From the NCBI GenBank assembly GCA_050288425.1, contig JBNKDU010000034.1, positions 14,415-78,414 of the forward strand: a stretch of 64,000 nt of DNA, read 5' to 3'. Below, piece by piece: positions 1-8,889 of this stretch. This stretch comes from JARRKU01 sp050288425 (GTDB lineage: Bacteria > Desulfobacterota > Desulfobacteria > Desulfobacterales > Desulfosarcinaceae). Below the pieces are notes generated by a model, which saw only the letters and a list, made by a program, of their open reading frames with translations, was not told where the DNA came from and made no database searches. Numbering within the stretch: position 1 is the first letter of the stretch; each line of letters starts with the position of its first letter. A program made the translations under genes and the position numbers.

Positions 1-1034
1 TCGCGATGCCAGACGATCTTGCCGGTTAAATTGAGAACGGCGACCTCGTTGAGCAGGTCGAGGGTCATGTCGACGGCAATGCTTTTCTTGAAGTGCCGGT
101 GTGCATCGGTTTCGGGCCCCAGATCGATGCACATGCCCCCCAGCGACAGATCCAGGGCAATTCCCGTATGCAGAAAATCTTCGCGGAACCGGTCGCCGGC
201 CGAAGGAGAGATTTCTACCTTGGTGGGCAAGCCATAGCGCACGGCTCGACGCACCATCTGCCATGCGCGGTCGCATTTTTCAACATTATCGGGCTTATGG
301 ATATCTTTGAGCAGGGTTTCGATAGTCGGATATTTTCGGCACGCATCGCAGAGCACCGGCTTGGAGATCTTGACCAACTCCACTTCGGTAACGGCGACCA
401 CATCGGTGTAGGAGGTGGTGGGTCGATCCAGCGGGAATATGTTTCCGAAGAGATCGTTGGCCCCCAGCAGGATCGGCTCGAGCTCCACGCCGGCCCGGGA
501 AGCCTCCATCTGGCATTCCGGCGACATGGTCTCCGCCAGGGTTCCTCCCACGACGAAGTAGATTTCATTGGCCGGATCGTCCACACAGGCGATCTTTTCG
601 CCGGTTGCAAGCCGCACGCGAACCAGTCGCAGCATGATGGTCACCAACTGGGGATAGCTCAGCCCCGCCCAGAAACGCTGCAACGGCGTATGCTGGGCGC
701 CTTTGGTGCTCAACAGCTTCTGGAAGGCCTTGCCCTCGGCATGGGTGGGTTTTTGAATGCCCCACTGCAGGATTTTGGAGACGATGGCCTGGAGATTCAT
801 GCCGCGTTCGATGAACATCCGGGACGCCTCGTCGAAGGCCACCATGGCCTTGTCCAGGTCGCTCCTTTCCACCAGCAAGTCGGCATATTTCCGCCTCAGG
901 ATGGGATCGTCCGGGTAGATATCCAAAATTTCGTTAAACTCGTCCACAGACTCGATGGCCAGCGTACCATCCAGGACGCGCTGCATGATACTGTACTGGT
1001 GGTCGTCGGGCAGATTCATGGAAATCTTCATCAT
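1..1034 (-). CDS. cNMP-binding domain + PilZ domain protein (C-terminus beyond the window)
   Basis: About 344 codons are visible and the frame is still open at base 1. The N-terminal ~130 residues are helical and TPR-like. They are followed by a cyclic-nucleotide-binding-like beta barrel (roughly 135-250) and a PilZ domain whose c-di-GMP signature is visible as RRAVR and then DLSLGG (DxSxxG). The likely role is a cytoplasmic c-di-GMP receptor, perhaps also sensing a second nucleotide; the arginine-phosphate cassette of true cAMP receptors is not obvious. The start ATG shares its A with the TAA of the upstream gene (TAATG), so the two are probably translationally coupled. It is the third gene of a minus-strand trio with an AMIN-domain membrane protein and a small coiled-coil protein. 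Confidence 0.8.
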   Translation of the reverse strand, partial: MMKISMNLPDDHQYSIMQRVLDGTLAIESVDEFNEILDIYPDDPILRRKYADLLVERSDLDKAMVAFDEASRMFIERGMNLQAIVSKILQWGIQKPTHAEGKAFQKLLSTKGAQHTPLQRFWAGLSYPQLVTIMLRLVRVRLATGEKIACVDDPANEIYFVVGGTLAETMSPECQMEASRAGVELEPILLGANDLFGNIFPLDRPTTSYTDVVAVTEVELVKISKPVLCDACRKYPTIETLLKDIHKPDNVEKCDRAWQMVRRAVRYGLPTKVEISPSAGDRFREDFLHTGIALDLSLGGMCIDLGPETDAHRHFKKSIAVDMTLDLLNEVAVLNLTGKIVWHR

Positions 1035-1375
1035 TACCGCGGGTCCCCCATGCGAATCGACTCGATCAACGTGTTGATGCGTTGATTGAGCAATTCGCTT
1101 TTCTGATAGGTCAACCGAATGGTCTCGTACAATGGCTGGATACGGCGATCCAGGGCCAGAAACATGTTGGTCACATAAGCCAGCCGTTGGTTGATGGTAT
1201 CGATTTGTTGCTGAAGGGCCGCCAGGTCATTGGGCCTTTCCGTCAGAAGGCGTTCTTCTTGAAATTCCACGATCATTTGTTCGAGATCGTTCTTTTCTTC
1301 GGCGGAAAGGCCGAGATTGAATTCAAAATTGGGTTGACCGGGCATCTTCGATTTCCCGAAACGGGTCCCTATCAT
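1034..1375 (-). CDS. small coiled-coil protein of unknown function
   Basis: 113 residues, no family recognised. From about residue 25 to the end it is rich in Glu, Gln, Leu and Ile with heptad-like spacing, suggesting one long coiled coil, and no membrane segment or signal peptide is seen. An alternative start is Met11. It lies 20 bases after the AMIN-domain gene and overlaps the cNMP/PilZ gene by one base, so it probably belongs to the same transcript. It could be an adaptor between the membrane protein, which has a short cytoplasmic coil, and the PilZ protein; this is inference from context only. Confidence 0.65.
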   Translation of the reverse strand: MIGTRFGKSKMPGQPNFEFNLGLSAEEKNDLEQMIVEFQEERLLTERPNDLAALQQQIDTINQRLAYVTNMFLALDRRIQPLYETIRLTYQKSELLNQRINTLIESIRMGDPR

Positions 1376-1395
1376 TGCAAATGTAAACGTCGCGG

Positions 1396-2316
1396 CTATG
1401 CTTCTTCATAGCGTTTCAACTGTTCCTGGATTTGTTCATCGAGCGAGGCGATGCGTTCATCCTGGTTTTTCAAGTAAGCCCGGACTCCGAGCGCTTCCCG
1501 TCCGTCGCTCCAACGGTGCCGTGCCAGCAGCATCAACAGCAGCAGCGCCAGGATGACGATGGTCATGACAACCAGTATGACCACCAGGTAAAACTGCAGG
1601 CGATTGGAGACCGGCCGGGACGGGGGGGAGAGGCTGTCCGTATCGGGCCCGGCTGCCGATGCGGCTCCGCTTTCGATATCCGTCTCTTTGAGGATCGGGC
1701 GTCGGGGCTGGGGCACCTCTGTGGCGGTATTCGCGGCCGGCTGGGGTATCGGCGTCGGCCGCGCGTCGACGTCTATCTCCGGGGCAATGACGGCCGCCGT
1801 CGGTTGGGGGTTGCTCGTGGATATTGCGGATGTCGTCGCGGGAGATGGAGGCGCTGCCCTGTCCAACACCGTCGGTGTCGACTCGGGGTCGGCTGCAGTT
1901 GCAGGCAGGGCCGCCAGAGGATGAATATCGAGGACGATTCGCGGCGGTTCCGCCAGGGGGAACGTTTCGAAACGAAAATGATCGAAATCGAATTGAAAGT
2001 AGGTGAACAGCCGGCCCCGGCGATGCCAGAATTTCAGTGCCTGGACATGCTTGCTCCGGGATACGGGTATCTTGCGTTTCAGGCGGGGCAGGGTATCATC
2101 GAAGCTGACGGCCAGGACGCCATTGCTTTGCGGTTGAAAATGCGGGGCCTGGTCGGCAACGTCCAACTCGAAGACAATGCGCGTGAATCCGTCGTACTCT
2201 CCAATGCGAACGTCCTTCAGCGCAGCACCAACGGCAGAGTCGCACCATGCCGGCAACATGGCAATAGCCAGGAGAAGCGGCAGGAGTATCGGTTTTCTGG
2301 GCATCAATCGCGTCAT
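1396..2316 (-). CDS. AMIN-domain single-pass membrane protein
   Basis: 306 residues. A signal peptide or anchor spans about residues 5-30, an AMIN-like beta domain about 33-132, a Pro/Thr/Ala-rich linker about 133-235, and a strong transmembrane helix about 239-264. A ~40-residue charged cytoplasmic coil follows and ends in KRYEEA. AMIN domains occur in AmiC and PilQ and direct periplasmic proteins to peptidoglycan or to secretion and pilus assemblies. The periplasmic AMIN plus cytoplasmic tail could link the envelope to the downstream coiled-coil and PilZ proteins. Met5 is an alternative start. First gene of the trio, with a plausible promoter at 2407-2435. Confidence 0.7.
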   Translation of the reverse strand: MTRLMPRKPILLPLLLAIAMLPAWCDSAVGAALKDVRIGEYDGFTRIVFELDVADQAPHFQPQSNGVLAVSFDDTLPRLKRKIPVSRSKHVQALKFWHRRGRLFTYFQFDFDHFRFETFPLAEPPRIVLDIHPLAALPATAADPESTPTVLDRAAPPSPATTSAISTSNPQPTAAVIAPEIDVDARPTPIPQPAANTATEVPQPRRPILKETDIESGAASAAGPDTDSLSPPSRPVSNRLQFYLVVILVVMTIVILALLLLMLLARHRWSDGREALGVRAYLKNQDERIASLDEQIQEQLKRYEEA

Positions 2317-2406
2317 TATCTATTCGCCGCTTTGCGCCCATATCCACTGGGACCTAGGGTGCCGTCCAGTGCATCAGTCCGGTCATGCGGGCGCGAATCA
2401 GGCGCA

Positions 2407-2435
2407 AACTATCCATAAAACCTTAGAATTGTCAA
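2407..2435 (-). promoter_or_regulatory. sigma70-like promoter for the AMIN-domain trio
   Basis: On the minus strand TTGACA (2435-2430) is followed after 17 bases by ATAGTT (2412-2407). The -35 is perfect and the -10 is weak. It lies about 90 bases upstream of the AMIN gene. Confidence 0.45.
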
Positions 2436-2583
2436 GGTGATGGGGTGGTTTTCCCGACGAAAAACTCACCGCCGACGGGTCGCAGACTTCCTGTCCGCTT
2501 CGCCTCCTGGCCAGTCACATGCGATTGCACTGTAAATGGGGGGATTCGGGGCGGTGGGTCGAAGTCGATCCGGATCGGGGCGG

Positions 2584-3189
2584 CTACTGCATCAAGGCGG
2601 GAACTTCGAAACCGTCCGCTTCCAGGGCTTCACGAATGGGACCGGCGTCGCACGGGCTCAGCCGAAAGAAATAGGTGCGGTTGGTGGTTTGCTGGGCGGT
2701 CATGGCCACATTGATGATGTCGCCGCCATGCCGATGGATCAGTTGGATGGCCCGGTTCAGATCACCGGGGTCGTCTCCGGTGATGACATCGATGCGTATG
2801 CTGCTGGAGAGCATGCCCATCATGTCGATGAACGCCCGCAGGATATCCGATTCGGTGATGATGCCCACCAGCCGCCTGGCTTTTACAACCGGCAGACCGC
2901 TGATCTTATGCTTGTAAATAAGTTGGGCCGCGATTTCGATATCATCGTCCGGCGCCACGGTGTGGGGTTCCTTGATCATCATATCGGCGAGGGTCAAGTC
3001 GCCCAGCATCGAGGGGATCAAGGCCTGTTTGAGATCCGCCAGGGTCAACAGCCCCTGAAGCCTGTTCTGGATATCCACCACCGGCAGATGCCGTATGGAG
3101 TTGATCTTCATCAACTCGATGGCTTCCTCCACCTTGGCCTGTACCGTCACGGTGATGGGATGGGGGATCATCAAGGATCTGATTCGCAT
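2584..3189 (-). CDS. CBS-pair and ACT domain protein (AcuB-like)
   Basis: 201 residues from the ATG at 3189, which has an AAGGA Shine-Dalgarno at suitable distance; a longer open frame exists upstream but lacks a ribosome-binding site. Two CBS motifs fill about residues 1-125, the first with the motif HLPVVD and the second with SGLPVVKARRLVGIIT. An ACT-like domain follows, including the DPGDLNRAIQLIHRHG segment. CBS pairs bind adenine nucleotides and ACT domains bind amino acids, so this is probably a small cytoplasmic metabolite sensor. The domain order matches proteins often named AcuB; the target is unknown. It lies downstream of the heme genes on the same strand, separated by 186 bases. 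Confidence 0.8.
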   Translation of the reverse strand: MRIRSLMIPHPITVTVQAKVEEAIELMKINSIRHLPVVDIQNRLQGLLTLADLKQALIPSMLGDLTLADMMIKEPHTVAPDDDIEIAAQLIYKHKISGLPVVKARRLVGIITESDILRAFIDMMGMLSSSIRIDVITGDDPGDLNRAIQLIHRHGGDIINVAMTAQQTTNRTYFFRLSPCDAGPIREALEADGFEVPALMQ

Positions 3190-3375
3190 GGGGTGTCCTT
3201 CTTCGATGAAATGATCGTCACGACTGGCACCAGAATAACATCGCCATTGAAATCCAGACAAGCAGTTTTTTGGCCCTGGATAGATGGGCACGCGACTGGA
3301 AAAGTCCTATCCGCTGGCGCTACGTCGACGGGACGAAGCCATCCGGATGAGTGGCCTTGGCTGTCGGTTGGCGGG

Positions 3376-4485
3376 TTATCCGTCGTGTTGGGGGGTATAT
3401 TCACACAGCGGTTCTTCGGCCAGATAATCTCCGCTGGCTTCATAGGCCCGGGCCCGGCATCCGCCGCACACGCGCCGGTACTCGCAATATCCGCATTTGT
3501 CCTTGAGTTGTCCGTAATCGCGCAATTTGCGAAAGTGTTCGGAGGTTCGCCAGATATCGGCGAAGGACTTTCGGGTTACGTCGCCGCAATTCAGATCCAG
3601 GAACCCGCACGGCTGCACGATTCCGCGGTGGGAGATGAAACAAAAACCGGTGCCGGCCAGGCAGCCCCGGGTGACCGCGTCCAGTCCATGGGATTCGAAG
3701 GTGACGGTCTGGCCATCCTCCCGGGCGCGCTGGCGCAGGATGCGGTAGTAGTGGGGGGCGCAGGTCGCCTTGAGTTGCAGCGAGGTCTTGTCCCGCTGGT
3801 CATAGAACCAGTTGAGGGTCTGTTCATATTCCCGGGCGTCGATCTCCTGGTCGACGATGTATTTGCCACGGCCGGTGGGCACCAGGAGAAAGATATGGTG
3901 GGCCACGGCCCCCAGGGATTCCGCCAAGGCCAGGATCTTGGGAATCTGATCCAGGTTGGTCTTGGTAATGGTGGTGTTGATTTGAAAATCGATGCCGGCG
4001 GATTTGGCGTTCCGGATGCCTTGCAGGGCACCTTCATAGGCCCCGTCGACGCCGCGAAACCGGTCGTGGCTTGCGGCCGTGGATCCGTCCAGGCTGACGC
4101 TGATCCGCTGGATGCCCGCGCCCGCCATCTTGCGGGCGATCTCCTCGGTGACCAGGGTGCCGTTGGGCGCCATGACCATGCGCATGCCCTTGGCATCGCC
4201 GTATTTGGCGATTTCGAATATATCGTCCCGCAGCAGGGGTTCGCCGCCGGTAAGGATGATGATCGGTTTGGCGATCTCGGCGATCTGATCCAGCAGGGTG
4301 AAAGCGGCCCGGGTATCCAGTTCGCCGCTGTAGGGACCGCAGGTGGCCGCCGCCCGGCAATGGACGCAATTCAGGTTGCAATTGCGGGTGGTTTCCCACG
4401 CCACCAGGCGCAGAGCGGGAACATCGCCTTCCTGCCGGCCATGGCCGGCGGGCATCTCTTTGTGGGTTCCGTGTGGGTGTGGCAT
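3376..4485 (-). CDS. ahbD: Radical SAM heme b synthase AhbD
   Basis: 369 residues. The radical-SAM cluster motif CxxxCxxC is at Cys36/40/43 (CNLNCVHC), the GGEP motif follows, and a cysteine-rich C-terminus (CGYC...CGGC...C) holds an auxiliary Fe-S cluster. AhbD converts Fe-coproporphyrin III to heme b by oxidative decarboxylation of two propionates, the last step of the siroheme-dependent pathway of sulfate reducers and archaea. The assignment over generic SPASM proteins rests on the sequence and on the neighbours hemB and ahbC. An AAGG Shine-Dalgarno precedes the ATG. The ahbA/ahbB (siroheme decarboxylase) genes are not in the window. Confidence 0.85.
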   Translation of the reverse strand: MPHPHGTHKEMPAGHGRQEGDVPALRLVAWETTRNCNLNCVHCRAAATCGPYSGELDTRAAFTLLDQIAEIAKPIIILTGGEPLLRDDIFEIAKYGDAKGMRMVMAPNGTLVTEEIARKMAGAGIQRISVSLDGSTAASHDRFRGVDGAYEGALQGIRNAKSAGIDFQINTTITKTNLDQIPKILALAESLGAVAHHIFLLVPTGRGKYIVDQEIDAREYEQTLNWFYDQRDKTSLQLKATCAPHYYRILRQRAREDGQTVTFESHGLDAVTRGCLAGTGFCFISHRGIVQPCGFLDLNCGDVTRKSFADIWRTSEHFRKLRDYGQLKDKCGYCEYRRVCGGCRARAYEASGDYLAEEPLCEYTPQHDG

Positions 4486-4551
4486 GTGTTCGTACCTTGG
4501 TGCGTTCGCTGGTTCTCGATCTATAAATTCTGCAATGGCCGATCCGGTTGA

Positions 4552-5529
4552 TCAGATGTCGTTCAGGATCCTGGCGGCGTCCAGGGCAAAATAGGTCAGA
4601 ATCACATCGGCCCCGGCCCGTTTGATGGCCGTCAAGGTCTCCATCATGACCCGCTCGCCGTCCAGCCAGCCCATTTGCTCCGCCGCCTTGATCATGGCAT
4701 ATTCGCCGCTGACGTTGTAAGCCGCCACCGGCAGATCGAATTCTTCCCGGATGCGGTAGATGATATCCAGATAAGCCAACGCCGGCTTGACCATGATGAT
4801 GTCGGCGCCTTCCTCGGCGTCCATGGTCGCCTCGCGAATCGCTTCCTGGGCATTGGCCGGATCCATCTGATAGGTTCGGCGATCGCCGAATTGGGGAGCC
4901 GAATCCGCGGCCTCCCGAAACGGGCCGTAGTAGGCCGAACAATATTTGGCCGCATAGGACATGATGGGAATATGGCTCAAGCCCTCTTCGTCCAGGGCGG
5001 AGCGAATTTCCGCCACCCGTCCGTCCATCATGTCCGATGGCGCCACCATGTCGGCGCCGGCCTTGGCATGGGAGACCGCCGTGCGGGCCAGCAGGTCCAA
5101 GGTGGCATCGTTTTCGATTCGATTGCCCTCCACCACGCCGCAGTGTCCATGATCGGTATACGCGCATAGGCATACGTCGGTGATCACGGCCAATTCCGGC
5201 ACGCTTTCCTTGATGGCCGCAACGGCCCGCTGAACGACCCCGTCTCGGGCATATGCCTGGGTGGCCAGTGCATTCTTGGTTTCGGGAACGCCGAATACGA
5301 TGACCGCCGGTATGCCCTGGTCATATGCTTTCCGGGCGAAGGGTACCAGGTTGTCGATGGAACGGTGGCTTTGTCCGGGCATGGAGGCAATGGGATCTTC
5401 TACGTTTTTGCCATTCACGGCGAACAACGGCAGAATCAAATCGTTGACGCTCAACTCGGTTTCACGCACCATGCGGCGAAAGGCTTCTTTTTGCCGCAGG
5501 CGGCGGGGACGATAGTCGGGAAAAAGCAT
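4552..5529 (-). CDS. hemB: Porphobilinogen synthase (delta-aminolevulinate dehydratase)
   Basis: 325 residues, normal length. It condenses two 5-aminolevulinate molecules to porphobilinogen, the common tetrapyrrole precursor. The zinc-site cysteines are present as CLC...C (Cys120, 122, 130), so this is a zinc-type enzyme. The two active-site lysines are Lys195 (SYAAKYCSAY) and the Schiff-base Lys248 (MVKPALAYLD). It sits between ahbC (18-base gap) and ahbD, so one transcript supplies the first common step and the last two steps of the alternative heme pathway. Confidence 0.97.
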   Translation of the reverse strand: MLFPDYRPRRLRQKEAFRRMVRETELSVNDLILPLFAVNGKNVEDPIASMPGQSHRSIDNLVPFARKAYDQGIPAVIVFGVPETKNALATQAYARDGVVQRAVAAIKESVPELAVITDVCLCAYTDHGHCGVVEGNRIENDATLDLLARTAVSHAKAGADMVAPSDMMDGRVAEIRSALDEEGLSHIPIMSYAAKYCSAYYGPFREAADSAPQFGDRRTYQMDPANAQEAIREATMDAEEGADIIMVKPALAYLDIIYRIREEFDLPVAAYNVSGEYAMIKAAEQMGWLDGERVMMETLTAIKRAGADVILTYFALDAARILNDI

Positions 5530-5547
5530 TTTTGCGCTCCAGTAGTA

Positions 5548-6735
5548 TCAAATGGATTGGGCGATTTCATCATCGGTCAGGTAGCAGGCCGGATCCGGGG
5601 CCCAGACATTTCCGGATACCGCCTCTGCGCGGACCCGGAAATTACCGCCGCAGATATCGAGCCAGCGACAGGTGGCGCACCTTCCCTGAACATATTTCTT
5701 CTTCTCTTTCAGTTGGTTGAGCAGAGGATCCTCCGGTTGGGTCCAGATCTCGGAAAAGGGCCGGTCCTGGACGTTGCCGAAACTGTGGTGGCGCCAGAAT
5801 TGATCGGCATAGACATTGCCGTCCCAACTCACGCAACCGATTCCGCGGCCGGAGTTGTTGCCTTCGTTCATTTCCAGCAGTTCCAGCACTTCCGCTGCCC
5901 GCTGGGGATCTTCCCGGAGCAGGCGCTGGTATAAATAGGGTCCGTCGGCATGGTTGTCCACGGTGAGGACTTCTTTGGGTTTGCCCCTGGCATGGAGCTG
6001 CTGGGTCCGGTCGATAATCAAGTCCACGGCCCGGCGGGTCTCCTCGTGGCTGAGATCGTCCTTGACCAGGGCGGATCCGCGGCCGGCGTAGACCAGGTGG
6101 TAGAAGCAGACCCTGGGGATCTCCATATCTTCCAGCAGATCGAAAATACCGGGAATCTCTTCGACATTGCGTTTGTTGATCGTGAATCGCAGGCCCACCT
6201 TGATACCGGCCTCCTGACTGTTGCGGATTCCCTGCATGGCCTTTTGAAAGGCGCCTTGGACGCCGCGGAAATGATCGTTGACCGGTTCCAGGCCGTCCAG
6301 GCTGATGCCGACATAGGAAAGACCGATCTCCTTGAGAGTTCTGGCCATGGATCTGCTGATCAATGTTCCATTGGTGGAGATCACCGCCCGCATTCCCTTT
6401 TCCACGGCATAGGCCGCCAGTTCAGGCAAATCTTTTCTCACCAGGGGTTCGCCCCCGGAGAAAAGCAGCACCGGCACCCCGAAGGCCGCCAGGTCGTCGA
6501 TCATCTCCCGTCCCTGGGTGGTGCTCAGCTCGCCGGAGGAAGCATCGTCGGTGGCATGGGCGTAGCAGTGGACGCATTTCAGGTTGCAGGCCCGGGTCAC
6601 GTTCCATACCACCACCGGGCGCTTGTCCTTTGAAAATTGCAGCAGATGGCTGGGCAATTTGCCGGAATGCCGCCCGTATCGCAAGGCATCGGATGGCTCA
6701 ACCGTACCGCAGTATAATTTGGAGATGCCGATCAT
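5548..6735 (-). CDS. ahbC: 12,18-didecarboxysiroheme deacetylase AhbC (radical SAM)
   Basis: 395 residues from the ATG at 6735, preceded by AAGGAA; an in-frame upstream ATG has no ribosome-binding site. CxxxCxxC is at Cys50/54/57 (CNLKCVHC), followed by SGGEP and a C-terminal cysteine group (CATCRWLDICGG). AhbC removes two acetate side chains from 12,18-didecarboxysiroheme to give Fe-coproporphyrin III. It resembles AhbD and the NirJ family; the adjacency to hemB and ahbD favours AhbC. It starts 42 bases after the ClpX-like gene and may be co-transcribed with it. Confidence 0.88.
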   Translation of the reverse strand: MIGISKLYCGTVEPSDALRYGRHSGKLPSHLLQFSKDKRPVVVWNVTRACNLKCVHCYAHATDDASSGELSTTQGREMIDDLAAFGVPVLLFSGGEPLVRKDLPELAAYAVEKGMRAVISTNGTLISRSMARTLKEIGLSYVGISLDGLEPVNDHFRGVQGAFQKAMQGIRNSQEAGIKVGLRFTINKRNVEEIPGIFDLLEDMEIPRVCFYHLVYAGRGSALVKDDLSHEETRRAVDLIIDRTQQLHARGKPKEVLTVDNHADGPYLYQRLLREDPQRAAEVLELLEMNEGNNSGRGIGCVSWDGNVYADQFWRHHSFGNVQDRPFSEIWTQPEDPLLNQLKEKKKYVQGRCATCRWLDICGGNFRVRAEAVSGNVWAPDPACYLTDDEIAQSI

Positions 6736-6777
6736 GGATGGGGATTCCTTTCGTGTCGTGCATGCGACGCACACAAC

Positions 6778-8535
6778 TTAATCGGTGGAGGATTTCGGAT
6801 CTTCCTTCTGAAGCAAGTGACCGACGAAGGCCTCGGGCGCCTCGAGGGCCTGGCGCGTGATGAAAAAACGATTCCGCCCGGTTTTCTCGTGAACCAGCTT
6901 CAAGCCATGCAGGAAGTCGCTGGAGAGTTTTTTGTAAATGGCATCGACATTGACCGGGTTTTCGAGCCAATGGCCGATGATGTAATCGATGGTCTCTTCT
7001 TCCAGCACGATGTTTATTCCGTTGTTCTTCAAAAAATTCAATTCAATGGTCTTGGTCTGCTCGTAAAGATGGGCCAACCGGGAGAGGGCGCCTTCGATGT
7101 CCACGGTATGCCGGCTGTAATATTCGCCGACCAATACGCTTCGTTCCGGGGACAGCGGCAGGCCGAATTTGTCGGCCAGATGGCGTTTGTTGGCCATGAC
7201 ATACTCGCCGACGGCAGCCGATTCCGTCTCGCGGATACGCTGGAATGCCGCCAGGTTGTCCGGATGGTCCGGAGTCGCCTCCAGGATATCCAACCATTTT
7301 TGCGGGTGTTCGAGCACATCGGCGGTGACCGCCAGGTGGCGGGCGTCGGTGGAGGGAAGGTGCTTTTCGAAGTCCAGCAGCGATCTTTCCACGGCGCTGA
7401 CCAGGCCGCGGGCTCCGGTATTTTCGTCAAATGCCCGATGGGCCATGAGTTTCAGCGCGTCCCGATGGAATTTGATGTCGATGCCGTATGCGGCGAAATC
7501 CAGTTTCTTGCCCAGGATGATGGGGTTGTTCGGGTTGGTCAATATGCCGAAGAGATCTTCTTCCGCCAGGGGTTCAAAAACCGACCGCACCGGCAGGCGC
7601 CCCACGAATTCGGTTTCAAATCCATATTCGATCAAATCTTCCGATCGGACCTCATTGAGGATCTTGACTTTTTCTTCCGGGGTCTGGTGGCGGGCACCGA
7701 AACCGATGGCCTTTTGTGCCAGCCGCTTCTGAATGATCTTGTCCAGGTCGCTGAAGGCGCCGCTCATGATGAAGAGAATATTCTTCGTGTTGACGGTGCT
7801 GCTGTCTCGTTCGCCGGTTTTGCGGAAGCGTTCGATTTCCTGCAGCATGGAGATGGGATCATGGGGTACCTTCAAGTCGACCTCGGTCTCCTCCATGGGT
7901 TTCAGCAGGGCCCGCTGAACGCCGGTTCTGGAAACATCTGCGCCCACCAGGTTACGCGCGGAGGCGATCTTGTCGATCTCATCGATATAGATGATGCCGA
8001 ATTGGGCGCGTTCGACGTCGCCGCCGGTTTCGCGTACCAGATCGCGTACCAGATCCTCGACATCGCCGCCCACATATCCGGTTTCGCTGAATTTGGTGGC
8101 ATCACCCTTGACGAAGGGCACTCCGATCTTGTGGGCGATCAGGCGAACCATATAGGTTTTGCCCACGCCGGTGGGGCCCAGCATCAGGATGTTGTTTTTG
8201 ATGCTGCCCACCATGTTCGCCATGGGATGATCGGAAGATCGACTGTGCCGGATCCGGTTGAAATGGGTGCAGATTTTGGTGGCCAGCACGGCCTTGGCCG
8301 CATCCTGCTTGATCAGGTATTGATCGAGGTAGGCGATCAGCTCCTCGGGCTTGAGGTCGAAATCGATTTCCACGGAGTCCTGGATCGACGGCTCGATGGT
8401 GTCGCTCGCCTCCCGTTGGGGAACGGCAATGGGGGAAGCTAACTTGACGGAGCCGCCGAATTTCTTGGCGAGAAATTCGCCCAACTCCTTCTCGATTTCT
8501 TTTGGATTGGGGAGTTTTTCGTTGTTTCGTGTCAT
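6778..8535 (-). CDS. ClpX-like AAA+ ATPase without zinc domain and with a C-terminal extension
   Basis: 585 residues. The AAA+ core has Walker A GPTGVGKT (120-127), pore loop GYVG (153-156), Walker B IIYIDEID (181-188) and the sensor-2 region TGARGL (373-378). The IGF tripeptide used by ClpX to dock on ClpP is present at 277-279. Unlike housekeeping ClpX, the N-terminus has no four-cysteine zinc-binding domain; it is replaced by ~60 unrelated residues. A region of about 175 residues follows the usual ClpX end. It is probably a ClpP-partner unfoldase with altered substrate choice. No clpP is adjacent. The likely promoter places transcription start only a few bases before the ATG and no Shine-Dalgarno is visible. 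Confidence 0.85.
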   Translation of the reverse strand: MTRNNEKLPNPKEIEKELGEFLAKKFGGSVKLASPIAVPQREASDTIEPSIQDSVEIDFDLKPEELIAYLDQYLIKQDAAKAVLATKICTHFNRIRHSRSSDHPMANMVGSIKNNILMLGPTGVGKTYMVRLIAHKIGVPFVKGDATKFSETGYVGGDVEDLVRDLVRETGGDVERAQFGIIYIDEIDKIASARNLVGADVSRTGVQRALLKPMEETEVDLKVPHDPISMLQEIERFRKTGERDSSTVNTKNILFIMSGAFSDLDKIIQKRLAQKAIGFGARHQTPEEKVKILNEVRSEDLIEYGFETEFVGRLPVRSVFEPLAEEDLFGILTNPNNPIILGKKLDFAAYGIDIKFHRDALKLMAHRAFDENTGARGLVSAVERSLLDFEKHLPSTDARHLAVTADVLEHPQKWLDILEATPDHPDNLAAFQRIRETESAAVGEYVMANKRHLADKFGLPLSPERSVLVGEYYSRHTVDIEGALSRLAHLYEQTKTIELNFLKNNGINIVLEEETIDYIIGHWLENPVNVDAIYKKLSSDFLHGLKLVHEKTGRNRFFITRQALEAPEAFVGHLLQKEDPKSSTD

Positions 8536-8545
8536 AACGCCATCA

Positions 8546-8573
8546 GTATAATCACCGCACCAACTCTTTGCAA
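8546..8573 (-). promoter_or_regulatory. promoter for the ClpX-like gene
   Basis: Minus-strand TTGCAA (8573-8568), 16-base spacer, TTATAC (8551-8546). A start about 7 bases further would leave a leader of only a few bases before the ATG at 8535, so the mRNA may be nearly leaderless. Confidence 0.5.
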
Positions 8574-8669
8574 GTTAACCCTAAGCCTATGGAATCGTTA
8601 AATAAGAAGTGCTACCGGCGAGGAGGGGACCCTTACGGGGGCATCGCCGTCCCGTTACGACTCAATGGA

Positions 8670-8745
8670 TGGTACGCCCGGCAGGGATCGAACCTGCGAC
8701 ACCCGGCTCCGGAAACCGGTGCTCTATCCACTGAGCTACGGGCGC
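8670..8745 (-). tRNA. tRNA-Arg (anticodon CCG)
   Basis: 76 bases including an encoded 3' CCA. The acceptor stem GCGCCCG pairs with CGGGCGT with one G-U pair. The D arm begins GCTCAGTGG, the anticodon loop is TTCCGGA with anticodon CCG, and the T arm is GCAGG-TTCGATC-CCTGC. It reads CGG arginine codons. A good promoter lies 13 bases upstream. Confidence 0.97.
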
Positions 8746-8757
8746 ACGAATTTGGGC

Positions 8758-8786
8758 AACGTAATGGATTCCGGATGGATAGTCAA
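8758..8786 (-). promoter_or_regulatory. promoter for tRNA-Arg
   Basis: Minus-strand TTGACT (8786-8781), 17-base spacer, TACGTT (8763-8758), 13 bases before the mature tRNA 5' end. Confidence 0.6.
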
Positions 8787-8889
8787 GTCGTTCAGAAGGT
8801 CGGCCCGTCTCCGCCGGGACCGCACGAGGCATGGCGCTACAACCAAGTGATTCCACTGCCGGCTTCTCCCGGTCTCGTGGAAGGCGCCA

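Noticed and set aside
93..1085. Long plus-strand open frame of 330 codons opposite the cNMP/PilZ gene
   Set aside because: It mirrors the minus-strand gene, whose domains are recognisable, and has no ribosome-binding site or family of its own.
2536..4551. 671-codon plus-strand open frame opposite the CBS protein and ahbD
   Set aside because: It is a high-GC shadow of two convincing minus-strand genes; its protein has no recognisable domain.
6817..8442. 541-codon plus-strand open frame opposite the ClpX-like gene
   Set aside because: Shadow frame; the minus-strand frame carries all AAA+ motifs.
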